Below are positions 8,480 through 17,788 of a stretch of 64,000 nucleotides of DNA, piece after piece. Each line of letters opens with the position of its first letter. The first letter of the stretch is position 1. Both the position numbers and the translations under genes were made by a program. A model generated the notes under the pieces. That model searched no databases and was not told where the DNA came from. It saw only the letters and a program-made list of their open reading frames with translations. Source of the DNA: Belnapia rosea (GTDB lineage Bacteria; Pseudomonadota; Alphaproteobacteria; Acetobacterales; Acetobacteraceae); contig NZ_FMZX01000003.1 in assembly GCF_900101615.1 (NCBI RefSeq), positions 124,001-188,000 on the forward strand. Direction: 5' to 3'.

Positions 8480-9229
8480 TCACGGCGGGTCGAGCTGCCC
8501 CGTCGCCAGGGCCTGCGCCCAATCCGCCCGCCCGGCGGCCCGCGCATCGGCGGCGGCCGCGTCCCAGTCATAAGGAATGGCGAGGAAGTCGGCGCCCCAG
8601 CCGGCCGGTCCCCGTTCCACCAGCGCGTAGCGCGCATGCGGCGTGCCGGCGAAGACGACATGCGGATGCGGGTCGGTATCCCGGTAGCCAGGCTGGCCGA
8701 CGCTGCCCGGATTCACCACCAGCCGCCCATCCGGCAGCCGCACCATCCGCGCCAGATGCGAATGGCCGCAGAGGATCAGCCCGGCCCCCGGCGTCGGCCC
8801 GATCCGCGCGGCGGCCTCGAGGGCCGTTGCCGGGCGCAGGTGCTGCGGCCCCGCCACCACCTCCAGCGCATAGGTCAGGTCATCCGCCGGCGTGCCGTGG
8901 CAGGCGAGCACCCCCTCCACCGGCTGGAGCACCGGCGGCAAGGCGGCAAGCCAGCGCCGATGCGATGCGGTGATCCGCCCGGCGCTGAAGGCATCGGAGA
9001 AGGTCATCGCCTCCACCGGCCGGTCGAGCAGCTGGCGGTCGTGGTTGCCGCGCAGGGTCGGCCAGCCGAGCGCCATCAGCCGGTCCGCGACCCCGGCCGG
9101 CTGCAAGGGCCCGGAGAGGCAGTCGCCGAGGTTGACGACCAGATCGGCCCCGCGCCGCGGCAGGTCCGCCAGCACCGCCTCCAGCGCGCGGAGATTGCCG
9201 TGGATATCGGCAAGGACCGCGATCCGCAT
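8480..9229 (-). CDS. Metallophosphoesterase family protein (YfcE-like)
   Basis: A 249-residue calcineurin-like phosphoesterase. The dimetal motifs appear in order: DIHGNLRAL (DxH), NLGDCLSGP (GDxxxxG), LRGNHDRQ (GNHD), ACHGTPADD and CGHSHLAR (GHxH). Family members hydrolyse phosphodiesters or phosphomonoesters. This one is closest in layout to small bacterial YfcE/MJ0936-like proteins, but the substrate cannot be told from sequence. Its start is only three bases after the pgi stop, so the two are cotranscribed on the minus strand. Confidence 0.85.
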   Translation of the reverse strand: MRIAVLADIHGNLRALEAVLADLPRRGADLVVNLGDCLSGPLQPAGVADRLMALGWPTLRGNHDRQLLDRPVEAMTFSDAFSAGRITASHRRWLAALPPVLQPVEGVLACHGTPADDLTYALEVVAGPQHLRPATALEAAARIGPTPGAGLILCGHSHLARMVRLPDGRLVVNPGSVGQPGYRDTDPHPHVVFAGTPHARYALVERGPAGWGADFLAIPYDWDAAAADARAAGRADWAQALATGQLDPP

Positions 9230-9232
9230 CGC

Positions 9233-10873
9233 TCAGCCCTGCGCCGAGCGGAGCGCCGCCAGCAGCCCGAGCGTCGAGCCGTCCTGCCCCGCTGGCTCGG
9301 CGCCCTCCAGCGCCTTCAGGATCGGGCCGGTGAGCTGCTTGCCAAGCTCCACCCCCCATTGGTCGAAGGCATTGATGCCCCAGAGGATGCCGAGCGAGGC
9401 AACCTTGTGCTCGTAGAGCGCCACCACCTGCCCGAGGGTGAAGGCGTCGAGATGCGGCAGCAGCAGCGTCACGGTCGGCCGGTCGCCAGGGAAGACGCGA
9501 TGCGGCAGCAGCCGGGCGATCTCCGCCGGCGCGGTGCCGGCGGCCTCCATCTCGGCCCGCACCTCCGCCTCGGTCTTGCCCCGCATCAGCGCGGCGGCCT
9601 GGGCAAGGCCGTTGGCCAGCAGCTTGCGGTGGCTGTCCGGGTGCGCATGATCCGGCCGGGCGACGAGGATGATGTCGGCCGGCACCGGCCGCGTGCCCTG
9701 GTGGATCAGCTGCATGAAGCTGTGCTGGGCATTGGTCCCCGGCTCGCCGAAGACCACCGGCCCGGTGTCATGCGCGACCGGCGCGCCGTCCAGCGTCACC
9801 CGCTTGCCGAGGCTCTCCATCTCCAGCTGCTGCAGATGCGCCGGCAGGCGGGCCAGGCGCTCGTCATAGGGCAGCACCGCACGGGTGCCGAGGCCGAGCC
9901 CGTTCACATGCCAGACCTCGGTCAGCGCCAGCAGCACCGGCAGGTTGGCCTCGAGCGGCGCCGTCAGGAAATGCGCATCCATCACCCGGGCACCGGCGAG
10001 CAACTGCTCGAAGGCCTCCCATCCCAGGGACAAGGCGAGGGAGAGGCCGATCGCCGACCAGAGGGAGAAGCGCCCGCCCACCCAGTCGCGGAAGGGGAAG
10101 ACCCGGTCCTCGGCGATGCCGAAGTCCGCCGTTGCCCCGAGGTTGGTGGACAGCGCCGCGAGATGCCCGCCGACCGCCGCCTCGCCCAGCCCCTCGGCCA
10201 GCCAGGCGCGGACCAGCGCGGCATTGGTCATGGTCTCCTGCGTGGTGAAGGTCTTGCTCGCCACCAGCACCAGCGTCCGCCGCGGGTCGAGCCGGGGGCG
10301 GATCTCCTCCCAGGCATGGGCATCGACATTGCCGAGATAATGAGGCCTGAGCGGCGCATCCGGCCGCCACAACGCCCGCGCCACCATGGCCGGGCCGAGA
10401 TCGGAGCCGCCGATGCCGATATTCAGCACATCGGTGAAGCGCTCCCCCGTGGCGCCCCGCAGCCGCCCCTCGGTGACGGCCAGGGTGAAATCGCGCATCC
10501 GCCCGAGCACCGCCGCCACCTCGGCCGAGGCATCCTCGCCGCCGGCGTGGAAGCCGCCCGTGCCGCGCAGCGCCATGTGCAGCACGGCGCGGCGCTCGGT
10601 GACATTGACCGCCTCGCCGCGCGCCATGGCATCGCGCCGCGCCGGCAGCTCCGCCGAATGGGCGAGGTCGAGCAGCGCCCCCCGCGCCGCCTCGGAGATG
10701 GAGGTCTTGGACAGATCGAGCAGCAGCCCGTCGGCAGAGTGGGAGAACCGGCGGAAGCGCTCGGGGTCGGCGGCGAAGAGGGGCCGGATGGTGGTGGGCG
10801 CCGTGCCATCCCCGCGCGGCGTCCGGGCCAATGCCACCACCGCCGCCCAGGCGGCTGCCAGATCCTGCGCCAT
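9233..10873 (-). CDS. pgi: Glucose-6-phosphate isomerase
   Basis: A 546-residue Pgi, the usual length for the long bacterial form. The phosphosugar-isomerase signature is in NIGIGGSDLGPAMV. The second substrate-binding region reads VLVASKTFTTQETM, and the third is near FGEPGTNAQHSF with the catalytic QHSF histidine. It interconverts glucose-6-phosphate and fructose-6-phosphate, feeding glycolysis and sugar-nucleotide supply for the exopolysaccharide genes elsewhere in the window. Start ATG is at 10873. Confidence 0.95.
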   Translation of the reverse strand: MAQDLAAAWAAVVALARTPRGDGTAPTTIRPLFAADPERFRRFSHSADGLLLDLSKTSISEAARGALLDLAHSAELPARRDAMARGEAVNVTERRAVLHMALRGTGGFHAGGEDASAEVAAVLGRMRDFTLAVTEGRLRGATGERFTDVLNIGIGGSDLGPAMVARALWRPDAPLRPHYLGNVDAHAWEEIRPRLDPRRTLVLVASKTFTTQETMTNAALVRAWLAEGLGEAAVGGHLAALSTNLGATADFGIAEDRVFPFRDWVGGRFSLWSAIGLSLALSLGWEAFEQLLAGARVMDAHFLTAPLEANLPVLLALTEVWHVNGLGLGTRAVLPYDERLARLPAHLQQLEMESLGKRVTLDGAPVAHDTGPVVFGEPGTNAQHSFMQLIHQGTRPVPADIILVARPDHAHPDSHRKLLANGLAQAAALMRGKTEAEVRAEMEAAGTAPAEIARLLPHRVFPGDRPTVTLLLPHLDAFTLGQVVALYEHKVASLGILWGINAFDQWGVELGKQLTGPILKALEGAEPAGQDGSTLGLLAALRSAQG

Positions 10874-10946
10874 GCGCCCCCCGCTCCTGCCAAGTCGTTG
10901 GGTCCGGCTTAACCCAATCCGGCCAGGGGCGGAAATGCCAGGCGCT

Positions 10947-12206
10947 TTACAGCCCGACCGGCTGTCCCGCGACCACGACCGAGAGCGCGTCCGGCCGGAG
11001 CACCCGCCGGGCGACCGCTGCCAGCCGCTCCCGCGTCAACGCCCGCAGTCGGGCCGGGCGGCCGGAGAGCCAGTCGGTCGGCCGGTCATTCTGCCGCAAT
11101 GTCAGCAGCGTACCCGCCACCCGCCGGCTGTCGGTGAATTGCAGCGGCATGGAGCCGGTGAGGAAAGCCACCGCATCGGCCAGCTCCTCCTCCTTCGGCC
11201 CCTCGGCTGCCATGCGGGCCCACTCCTCCCGCGTTACCGCCAGCGTCTCGGCGACGCGCGCATTCTCGGTCGCCACCGAGCCGATGATGACGCCATGGCG
11301 GAACAGCAGGTCGAGCCCGCCGCCGATGCCATAGGCAAGGCCGCGCTGCTCCCGCACCGACTGCATGAGGCGGGAGGTGAAGCCGCCTCCGGCCAGAATG
11401 CGCAGCATGACCTGCGCCGCCTCCCAATCCGGATCGGCGGAGGCCAGGCCGTCCTGGCCGAAGATCACCGCCGATTGCGGCGTGACCGTGGGCAGGATCT
11501 GCTGGCCGAAGGCGCGGAATGGGGGCAGGGGTGCCACGGCCGGCGGTGCGCCGGCCGGCAGGCCGCCGAACAGCGCGGGCAGCATGGCCCGCAGCCCATC
11601 CGCCGTGATGGCGCCGCTGGCCGCGACCAGCAGCCCGCCCCGGTGGATCTGCCGGCCAAGTGCGGCCCGCAAGGCCTCGACCGGCAACCCGGCCAGGCTC
11701 TCGGCCGTGCCGCCGCTCGGCCGGCCGGCTGAATGGCCGGGGAAGGCGGCCGCCCAGAAGGCGCGGACAGCCTGGCCGCGCGGCGTTTCCAGCGCCCGGC
11801 GCGCATTGGCGATGGACCGCGCCCGTACCCGCTCCAGCGCATCGGCATCGAGCCGCGGCTCCAGCATGGCGAGGCGGGCGAGGCGCAGCGCCTCCGGCAG
11901 GGCGGTGGTCAGGGCACGGAAGCCGCCCTCGAAACTGTCCCGGTCGGCGGAGAAATTCAGGCTGATCGCCTGGTCGCGCAGCGCGTCGGCGAAATCGATC
12001 GCGCGCAGCGAGCCGGCGCCCTCGGTGAGCAGGGCCGCGGCGAGCGCCGCGGTGCCTTCCTGGCCAACCGGGTCGAGCGCCGCGCCGCCCCTCCAGGACC
12101 AGGAGACGGAGACCACGGGCACCGACTGGTCCTCGACCAGCCAGGCGGTGATGCCCTCCACCTCGACGACCTGGATGGGCAGGGAGAAACCATGCTCGAC
12201 GCTCAT
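10947..12206 (-). CDS. M16 peptidase family protein, non-catalytic subunit
   Basis: A 419-residue pitrilysin-family protein. The N-terminal half has the M16 fold, but at the place of the HxxEH zinc site it reads QEGTAALAAALLTEGAG, so the metal ligands are absent. The C-terminal half keeps the substrate-binding R/Y element in REQRGLAYGIGGG. This is the standard pattern of two-subunit bacterial M16 proteases, where one chain has the zinc and the other the R/Y pair. Its start overlaps the stop of the catalytic partner by four bases, which supports an equimolar heterodimer. No signal peptide is visible in this chain, unlike the partner. Confidence 0.85.
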   Translation of the reverse strand: MSVEHGFSLPIQVVEVEGITAWLVEDQSVPVVSVSWSWRGGAALDPVGQEGTAALAAALLTEGAGSLRAIDFADALRDQAISLNFSADRDSFEGGFRALTTALPEALRLARLAMLEPRLDADALERVRARSIANARRALETPRGQAVRAFWAAAFPGHSAGRPSGGTAESLAGLPVEALRAALGRQIHRGGLLVAASGAITADGLRAMLPALFGGLPAGAPPAVAPLPPFRAFGQQILPTVTPQSAVIFGQDGLASADPDWEAAQVMLRILAGGGFTSRLMQSVREQRGLAYGIGGGLDLLFRHGVIIGSVATENARVAETLAVTREEWARMAAEGPKEEELADAVAFLTGSMPLQFTDSRRVAGTLLTLRQNDRPTDWLSGRPARLRALTRERLAAVARRVLRPDALSVVVAGQPVGL

Positions 12207-13597
12207 GCCGGCTGCCCCGGCAGGAGCCAGCCTGTGGTGCCGACCGGCTGCCCGAGCACGGCCCGCGCCGCCTCCGTCACCTGCGCCCTGGTGACGGCGC
12301 GGAGATAGCGGGGCCAGAATTCCACCGTCTCCAGCGGCAGGCCGATGGCCAGCACGCCGCCCAGCATCCGCGGCGCGGCTCCGATGCCGTCGAGCGAGAG
12401 CAGGGCGCCGGCCGTGAGCTGGCGGATGGAGCGGGTGCAGTCCGCCTCGCTCGGCCCGTCCTGCAGCAGCTCGGCGACGGTGGCGTCCACCGCCGCCTCC
12501 AGCCGCTCCGGCGCCACGCCCGGGCGGGCCGTGGCGGACAGGCTGAAGCTGCCGACGCCCGCCGTCTCGCTGTCATAGGAAGCGCTGGTCCCGGTGGCGA
12601 GGCCGGTCTCGACCAGCGCCTTGTGCAGCCGGCTGCCGGGGCCGCTGCCCAGCAGATGCGCCAGCACCTCGAGCGGCCAGGCATGCCGTGTCTCGCCCCA
12701 GGTCAGGCTGGGCGCCATGGCCATGCGCATGAAGCTGGCTTCCCGCACCGCCGGGTCATGGCGGATGAAGCGTGGCTCGGCGGCGGCGGGCACCGGCTCG
12801 GCGCGGTTGCGCGGGGTCACCGGGCGGGCCGGCACCACGCCATAGAACTCCTCGGCCAATGCACGGACCTCGGCTTCCCGCGCATCGCCGGTGACGACCA
12901 GCACGGCATTGGCCGGGGCATAGCGCTGCTCATGGAAGCCGCGGAGATCGGCCAGGGTGATGGCGCGGATCTCCTCCTCCCAGCCGATGATCGGCCGGCC
13001 GCGCCAGTGCTGCGGGCCCCACATCGCCGCCTCGAACCCCTCCCAGAAGCGGGCGCGGGGGTTGCTGCCGGTGCGCTGGCCGCGTTCCTCCAGGATCACC
13101 GCCCGCTCCGGCTCCAGCGTCGCCTCGGGCAGCAGGGGGTAGGCGAAGCGGTCCGCCTCCATCCGCATGACCAGCGGCAGGCGGGAGGCCTCGACGGTCT
13201 GGTGGTAGGCGGTGACGTCGCGCGAGGTGAAGGCATTGTCCTGCCCGCCCTCCCGCGCCACCGCGAGGGAGAGGGCACCGGGCGCCACGTTGCGGCTGCC
13301 CTTGAACATCATATGCTCGAGGAAATGCGCGGTGCCGGACCGGCCCGCCGGGTCCTCCCCGCTGCCGGCACCATAGAAAAGGTAGTGGGAGACCACCGGC
13401 ACGCGCCGGCTCTCGGCCAGCACCACGCGTAGCCCGTTCGGCAATGTCCAGCTTGTCGCGCCGAAGAGCGGACGCTCGGCCAATTGCTCGGTCGGTGGTG
13501 CGGCGGCCGGCTGGGCGAGGCCAGACGGCGGGGCGGCGGCCACCACCGGCAGGGCGGCGGCGGAGCGGAGGGCGGTACGGCGGGTCACGCTGGGCAT
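12203..13597 (-). CDS. M16 zinc metallopeptidase, catalytic subunit
   Basis: A 464-residue zinc protease. The inverted zinc motif is at residues 91-95 (HFLEH, inside GTAHFLEHMMFKG), and the third ligand is probably a glutamate in ILEERGQ near 170. The N terminus (SVTRRTALRSAAALPVVAAA) is a twin-arginine-like signal sequence, suggesting export of a folded metalloenzyme to the periplasm. The partner gene lacks a visible signal and may be carried along. M16 proteases of this type cleave small peptides or proteins in the cell envelope. The gene follows lspA and the DUF3035 lipoprotein gene, after a 116-base gap. Confidence 0.88.
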   Translation of the reverse strand: MPSVTRRTALRSAAALPVVAAAPPSGLAQPAAAPPTEQLAERPLFGATSWTLPNGLRVVLAESRRVPVVSHYLFYGAGSGEDPAGRSGTAHFLEHMMFKGSRNVAPGALSLAVAREGGQDNAFTSRDVTAYHQTVEASRLPLVMRMEADRFAYPLLPEATLEPERAVILEERGQRTGSNPRARFWEGFEAAMWGPQHWRGRPIIGWEEEIRAITLADLRGFHEQRYAPANAVLVVTGDAREAEVRALAEEFYGVVPARPVTPRNRAEPVPAAAEPRFIRHDPAVREASFMRMAMAPSLTWGETRHAWPLEVLAHLLGSGPGSRLHKALVETGLATGTSASYDSETAGVGSFSLSATARPGVAPERLEAAVDATVAELLQDGPSEADCTRSIRQLTAGALLSLDGIGAAPRMLGGVLAIGLPLETVEFWPRYLRAVTRAQVTEAARAVLGQPVGTTGWLLPGQPA

Positions 13598-13713
13598 GCC
13601 TCCGATGTGGGGATGCCGGCCGGGTTACGCCAGCACCGCCGGCAACCCGCAAAGGCAGGGCCGGCCATCATGGCGGCAAGCCCCGGACCGGCCAAGCCCG
13701 GCGCCGTTCCGGC

Positions 13714-14316
13714 CTAGAAGATGCTCTCGAACAAGGCAGTAATCGGGTTGCTGCTGCGAGTGCGCTGGATGATCGGCGTCTCGCCATCGGTCACGTCGCG
13801 GCCGAGTGCGGCATTCTCCCGCAGCCGCTGCGCCTCGCGCCGCGGGTCGAGCGGGGTCCCGGATGGCTCCGGGCCACGCCAGAAGATCAGCCGGTCCACC
13901 AGGCCGCGCTGCGGCTGGTCGAGTTTCAGGCTCTCCTCATCCACCCGGCGGCGGATGTCGTCCCCGACCGGCCGCCCGGCCTGGGTCAGCAATGCGCTCT
14001 CGCCGCCGCTGCGTGGCCCGGCATTGGTCGGCCCGCCGAGGACGGAGCCCGGCACCAGCGTGGCTTCCGCGGCCTGGCGGGTGGACACCTCCTGCGGGCG
14101 GTCGGCGCCGGGGCGCGGCACGGGCAGCGGGCCACCGAGCGCGGGCGGCATGGAGAGCGGCGCGCGGGTCGTGACCTGAAACTCGTCCGGCGCATCCCGG
14201 GTGAAGCCGAAGGTGCGCGCGGTATCGCCGCTGCAGCCGGCGAGCAGGGCCGCCGGAACGGCGGCGAGCAAAATGGTGCGGGCCATGGCCTGGCCCGCGG
14301 GGCGGCGCATCCTCAT
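13714..14316 (-). CDS. DUF3035 lipoprotein
   Basis: A 200-residue protein with a lipoprotein signal peptide ending in the lipobox LLAGC. The conserved start of the mature part (RDAPDEFQVTTRAPLSMPP) is typical of DUF3035 proteins of alphaproteobacteria, whose function is unknown. The rest is rich in charged and proline residues. Its ATG overlaps the lspA stop by four bases, so a lipoprotein and its own signal peptidase are cotranslated. A shorter start at 14286 is possible; the overlap favours 14316. Confidence 0.8.
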   Translation of the reverse strand: MRMRRPAGQAMARTILLAAVPAALLAGCSGDTARTFGFTRDAPDEFQVTTRAPLSMPPALGGPLPVPRPGADRPQEVSTRQAAEATLVPGSVLGGPTNAGPRSGGESALLTQAGRPVGDDIRRRVDEESLKLDQPQRGLVDRLIFWRGPEPSGTPLDPRREAQRLRENAALGRDVTDGETPIIQRTRSSNPITALFESIF

Positions 14317-14822
14317 GCCGCCTCCTTACTCGCCGGGGGCCGCCGGAACAAGGCATCCGCGAGCAGCACCCCAACGCCGCAAACGATGCCGGCATCGGCG
14401 ATATTGAATACGTACCAGTGCCAGCCCCAGCCATGGGCATCGATGAAATCGACCACCGCCCCGAAACGGAGGCGGTCGATGACATTGCCGACCGCCCCGC
14501 CGACCACGGCACCCAGGGCAACGGCGACGACCCGGTTCTCCGCCCGCGCCATCCAGCGCAGCAGGAAGACCGCGATGGCGGCGGCGACCATGGCGAGGAT
14601 CACATGGTTCAGCGACCCCTCGCCGGACAGCAGCCCAAAGGTGACGCCGCGGTTCCAGACCATGGTGAGGTCGAGGCCGAGCGGCCCCGCCTCGATCAGC
14701 GGCAGGCTGCGCCGGGTGGGAAGGTCCAGCACCTCCAGCACCCACCATTTGCTCGCCTGGTCGGCCACCAGGAGCAGCGCCGCCATGGCGAGGCCGAGGC
14801 GCATCAATGGCTGTGCGCTCAC
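14313..14822 (-). CDS. lspA: Lipoprotein signal peptidase (signal peptidase II)
   Basis: A 169-residue integral membrane aspartic protease with four membrane segments. The two catalytic aspartates lie in GNVIDRLRFGAVVDF and FNIADAGIVCG. It cleaves prolipoproteins before the lipid-modified cysteine in the inner membrane. The reading frame is open 31 codons further upstream, but the GTG at 14822 overlaps the ileS stop (GTGA) and places the first membrane helix at the N terminus. The ribF-ileS-lspA order is the classical proteobacterial arrangement. Confidence 0.93.
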   Translation of the reverse strand: MSAQPLMRLGLAMAALLLVADQASKWWVLEVLDLPTRRSLPLIEAGPLGLDLTMVWNRGVTFGLLSGEGSLNHVILAMVAAAIAVFLLRWMARAENRVVAVALGAVVGGAVGNVIDRLRFGAVVDFIDAHGWGWHWYVFNIADAGIVCGVGVLLADALFRRPPASKEAA

Positions 14823-17623
14823 TGCCCGTCCACCACGGCCTCGCAACGGCGGCACAGGGTCGGGTGGGCGGCGGAGAGGCCGACCTCCTCCAGCACGCGC
14901 CAGCAGCGGTCGCATTTGGCGCCGGGGGCCTTGGTCGCGGTGAAGGACTCGGCCGGCACCATCCCGGCACGGGAGACGATCAGGATCTCCTCCCAGAAGC
15001 CGGGATCGAAGCCGGCCCCAGCCGGGATCGCCACACTCGCCTGGAGCGAGGAGCCGATCTCGCCGGAGCGACGCAGCTCCTCCAGCAGCCCGGTTGCCTC
15101 GGCCCGCCGGGCGCGCAGCGCCGCCCAGCGCTCGGCCAGCGCCTCATCCCGCCACTCGCCCGGCAGCGCCGGGAAATCGTGCAGGTGGATGCTGTCGTTC
15201 TCATCGGGGAAGCGGGCGAGCCAGGCCTCCTCCGCGGTGAAGACCAGCACCGGCGCCAGCCAGGCGCAGAGGCAGCGATGCAGCACATCCAGCACCGTCC
15301 GCGCGCTGCGGCGGCGGTGGCTGCCGGCCGCGTCGCAGTAAAGGCTGTCCTTGCGGATATCGAAGTAGAAGGCCGAAAGATCGGTCGAGCAGAAGGCGTG
15401 GATCTCGGGATAGACGCCGGTCCAGTCGTAGTCCTTCGCCGCCTGGCGCAGCTTCCCGTCCAGCTCGGTAAGGCGATGCAGCACCCAGCGCTCGAGCTCC
15501 GGCAGCTCGGCATGGGGGACGCGCTCGGCCTCCTCGAAGCCGGCGAGGTTGCCGAGCAGCCAGCGCAGCGTGTTGCGCAGCCGCCGGTACAGCTCCGCCT
15601 GCTGCTTCAGGATCTCCTTGCCGATGCGGAGGTCGTCGGCGGTGTCCGAGTTCATCACCCAGAGGCGCAGGATGTCGGCGCCGTATTGCTGCATCACCTC
15701 CTGCGGGGCGGTGACGTTGCCGAGCGACTTCGACATCTTCCGACCCGACTCGTCGAGCACGAAGCCATGCGTCAGCACCGCCTTGAATGGCGCGACGCCG
15801 TTGGTGCCGACGCTCTCGAGCAGCGAGGAGTGGAACCAGCCGCGATGCTGGTCGGAGCCCTCGAGGTAGAGATCGGCCGGGAAGGGCATGCCGCGGTCGC
15901 GCAGGACGAAGGCATGGGTCGAGCCGCTCTCGAACCACACATCGACGATGTCCATCACCTGCTCGTAGTCCGCAGGCTCGCGCCCCTCGCCGAGGAAGCG
16001 GGCGGCGGCGCCCGGCTGGTACCAGGCATCGGCACCCTCCACGCGGAAGGCCTCCACGATGCGCTCCATCACCGCCGGGTCGCGCAGCGGCTCGCCGCTG
16101 CGGCGGTCGACGAAGACGGCGATGGGCACGCCCCAGGCGCGCTGCCGGCTGATGCACCAGTCGGGCCGGGCCGCCACCATGCTGCCGATGCGGTTGCGCC
16201 CCTGGTCGGGGACGAATTGCGTCGCGTCGATCGCCGCCAGCGACTTCTCGCGGATGCAATTCGCGTCGTCCATGGCGATGAACCATTGCGGCGTCGCCCG
16301 GAAGATCACCGGCTTCTTCGAGCGCCAGCTATGCGGGTAGCTGTGCGTCAGCTTTCCCTTGGCAACCAGCGTGCCGGCCGCCTCGCAGGCGGCATAGACG
16401 GCATCATGCGCCTTGAAGACATGCAGGCCGGTGAAGCCCGGCGCCTGCAGGGTGAAGGTGCCGTCGTCATTCACCGTCTCCGGCACGGGCAATCCGTTCT
16501 CGCGCCCGAGGTTGAAGTCGTCCTCGCCATGGCTCGGCGCGATGTGGACGAAGCCGGTGCCCGCCTCGGTGGTCACGAAGTCACCCGCCAGCAGCGGCAC
16601 GTCGAAGTCGTAGCCCGCGCCACGCAGCGGATGCGCGGCGACGGCGCCGGCCAGCTCCTCGCCCTTGAGGATGCGCACCACCGTATGGGCGCCGAGCTTC
16701 GCATCCTTCTCGAATTGCGGCAGCAGCGGCAGCGCGACCAGCAGCCGCTCGCCGGGGACGAGGTGGCTGCCCTCGGCGACGCCCGCGACATGCACCAGCG
16801 CGTAGTCGATCTCCGCCCCATAGGCGACGGCGCGGTTGCCGGGGATGGTCCAGGGCGTCGTCGTCCAGATGACGACGCTGGCGCCGGCCAGGTCCCCGGC
16901 GCCTGCCTTGACCAGGCGGAAGCGCGCCCAAAGGGTCGGCGAGACATGATCGTGATACTCGATCTCCGCCTCGGCCAGCGCGGTCTTCTCGACCGGGCTC
17001 CACATCACCGGGCGCAGCCCGCGATAGAGCGAGCCGTTCATCAGGAACTTGCCGATCTCGCCGACGATCGTCGCCTCGGAGGGGAAGTCCATCGTCGCAT
17101 ACCGCCCGGCCCAGTCGCCGGCGACGCCGAGGCGCTTGAACTCCTCCCGCTGCACGTCCAGCCAGCGCGCGGCATAGGCACGGCACTCGGCGCGGAATTC
17201 GAGGACGGGCACGTCGTCCTTCTTGCGGCCGCCCTGATACTTGCCCTTGGGGTCGCGGTATTCCTCCTCGACCTTCCACTCGATCGGCAGGCCGTGGCAG
17301 TCCCAGCCGGGGACGTAATCCGCGTCGAGGCCCGACATCTGGGCGGCGCGGTTGATCACGTCCTTCAGGATCTTGTTCAGCGCGTGCCCGATATGCAGCG
17401 GGCCGTTCGCGTAAGGCGGGCCGTCATGCAGCACGAAGGGCGGGCGGCCCTTGGAGCCTTCGCGCAGACGGGACCAGAGGCCGAGCCCCTCCCAGCGCTT
17501 CAGCCAGTCCGGCTCCCGCTTCGGCAGGTCGCCCTTCATCGGGAAGGCGGTCTGCGGCAGGAAGACGGTGCCGCGGTAATCTTGTGTCCCGGTGGCGCGG
17601 GCGGGGGCTTCGGTGTCGTTCAT
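14819..17623 (-). CDS. ileS: Isoleucyl-tRNA synthetase
   Basis: A 934-residue class I synthetase. The HIGH motif is in NGPLHIGHALNKIL near residue 70, the KMSKS motif in SGRKMSKSLGN near 610, and the C-terminal zinc finger has CDRCW and CRRC cysteine pairs. The editing domain lies between HIGH and KMSKS. I chose the ATG at 17623 (MNDTEAPAR); the frame runs 52 codons further upstream but that extension is proline/arginine-rich and unlike the family. It sits between ribF and lspA. Confidence 0.96.
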   Translation of the reverse strand: MNDTEAPARATGTQDYRGTVFLPQTAFPMKGDLPKREPDWLKRWEGLGLWSRLREGSKGRPPFVLHDGPPYANGPLHIGHALNKILKDVINRAAQMSGLDADYVPGWDCHGLPIEWKVEEEYRDPKGKYQGGRKKDDVPVLEFRAECRAYAARWLDVQREEFKRLGVAGDWAGRYATMDFPSEATIVGEIGKFLMNGSLYRGLRPVMWSPVEKTALAEAEIEYHDHVSPTLWARFRLVKAGAGDLAGASVVIWTTTPWTIPGNRAVAYGAEIDYALVHVAGVAEGSHLVPGERLLVALPLLPQFEKDAKLGAHTVVRILKGEELAGAVAAHPLRGAGYDFDVPLLAGDFVTTEAGTGFVHIAPSHGEDDFNLGRENGLPVPETVNDDGTFTLQAPGFTGLHVFKAHDAVYAACEAAGTLVAKGKLTHSYPHSWRSKKPVIFRATPQWFIAMDDANCIREKSLAAIDATQFVPDQGRNRIGSMVAARPDWCISRQRAWGVPIAVFVDRRSGEPLRDPAVMERIVEAFRVEGADAWYQPGAAARFLGEGREPADYEQVMDIVDVWFESGSTHAFVLRDRGMPFPADLYLEGSDQHRGWFHSSLLESVGTNGVAPFKAVLTHGFVLDESGRKMSKSLGNVTAPQEVMQQYGADILRLWVMNSDTADDLRIGKEILKQQAELYRRLRNTLRWLLGNLAGFEEAERVPHAELPELERWVLHRLTELDGKLRQAAKDYDWTGVYPEIHAFCSTDLSAFYFDIRKDSLYCDAAGSHRRRSARTVLDVLHRCLCAWLAPVLVFTAEEAWLARFPDENDSIHLHDFPALPGEWRDEALAERWAALRARRAEATGLLEELRRSGEIGSSLQASVAIPAGAGFDPGFWEEILIVSRAGMVPAESFTATKAPGAKCDRCWRVLEEVGLSAAHPTLCRRCEAVVDGQ

Positions 17624-17788
17624 CGGGGCGGTCTCCGGCCGCCGGCGATGCGGCGGCGGGTCAGCGGTGGCGGGTGCGCGGCGGTCCCGGCCCTCAGGCG
17701 AGGGCCGGGCGGCTAATTCGCGGATGGGCCACCGGGCGATGCATGGGGGCTTATGGGGATCGGAGGGCCAAGGGGTCAAGTATCGGGG

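Noticed and set aside
13598-13713. Small gene in the gap between the M16 gene and the DUF3035 gene
   Set aside because: No frame has a start codon with ribosome-binding site and family-like sequence. The gap seems to be an untranslated spacer.
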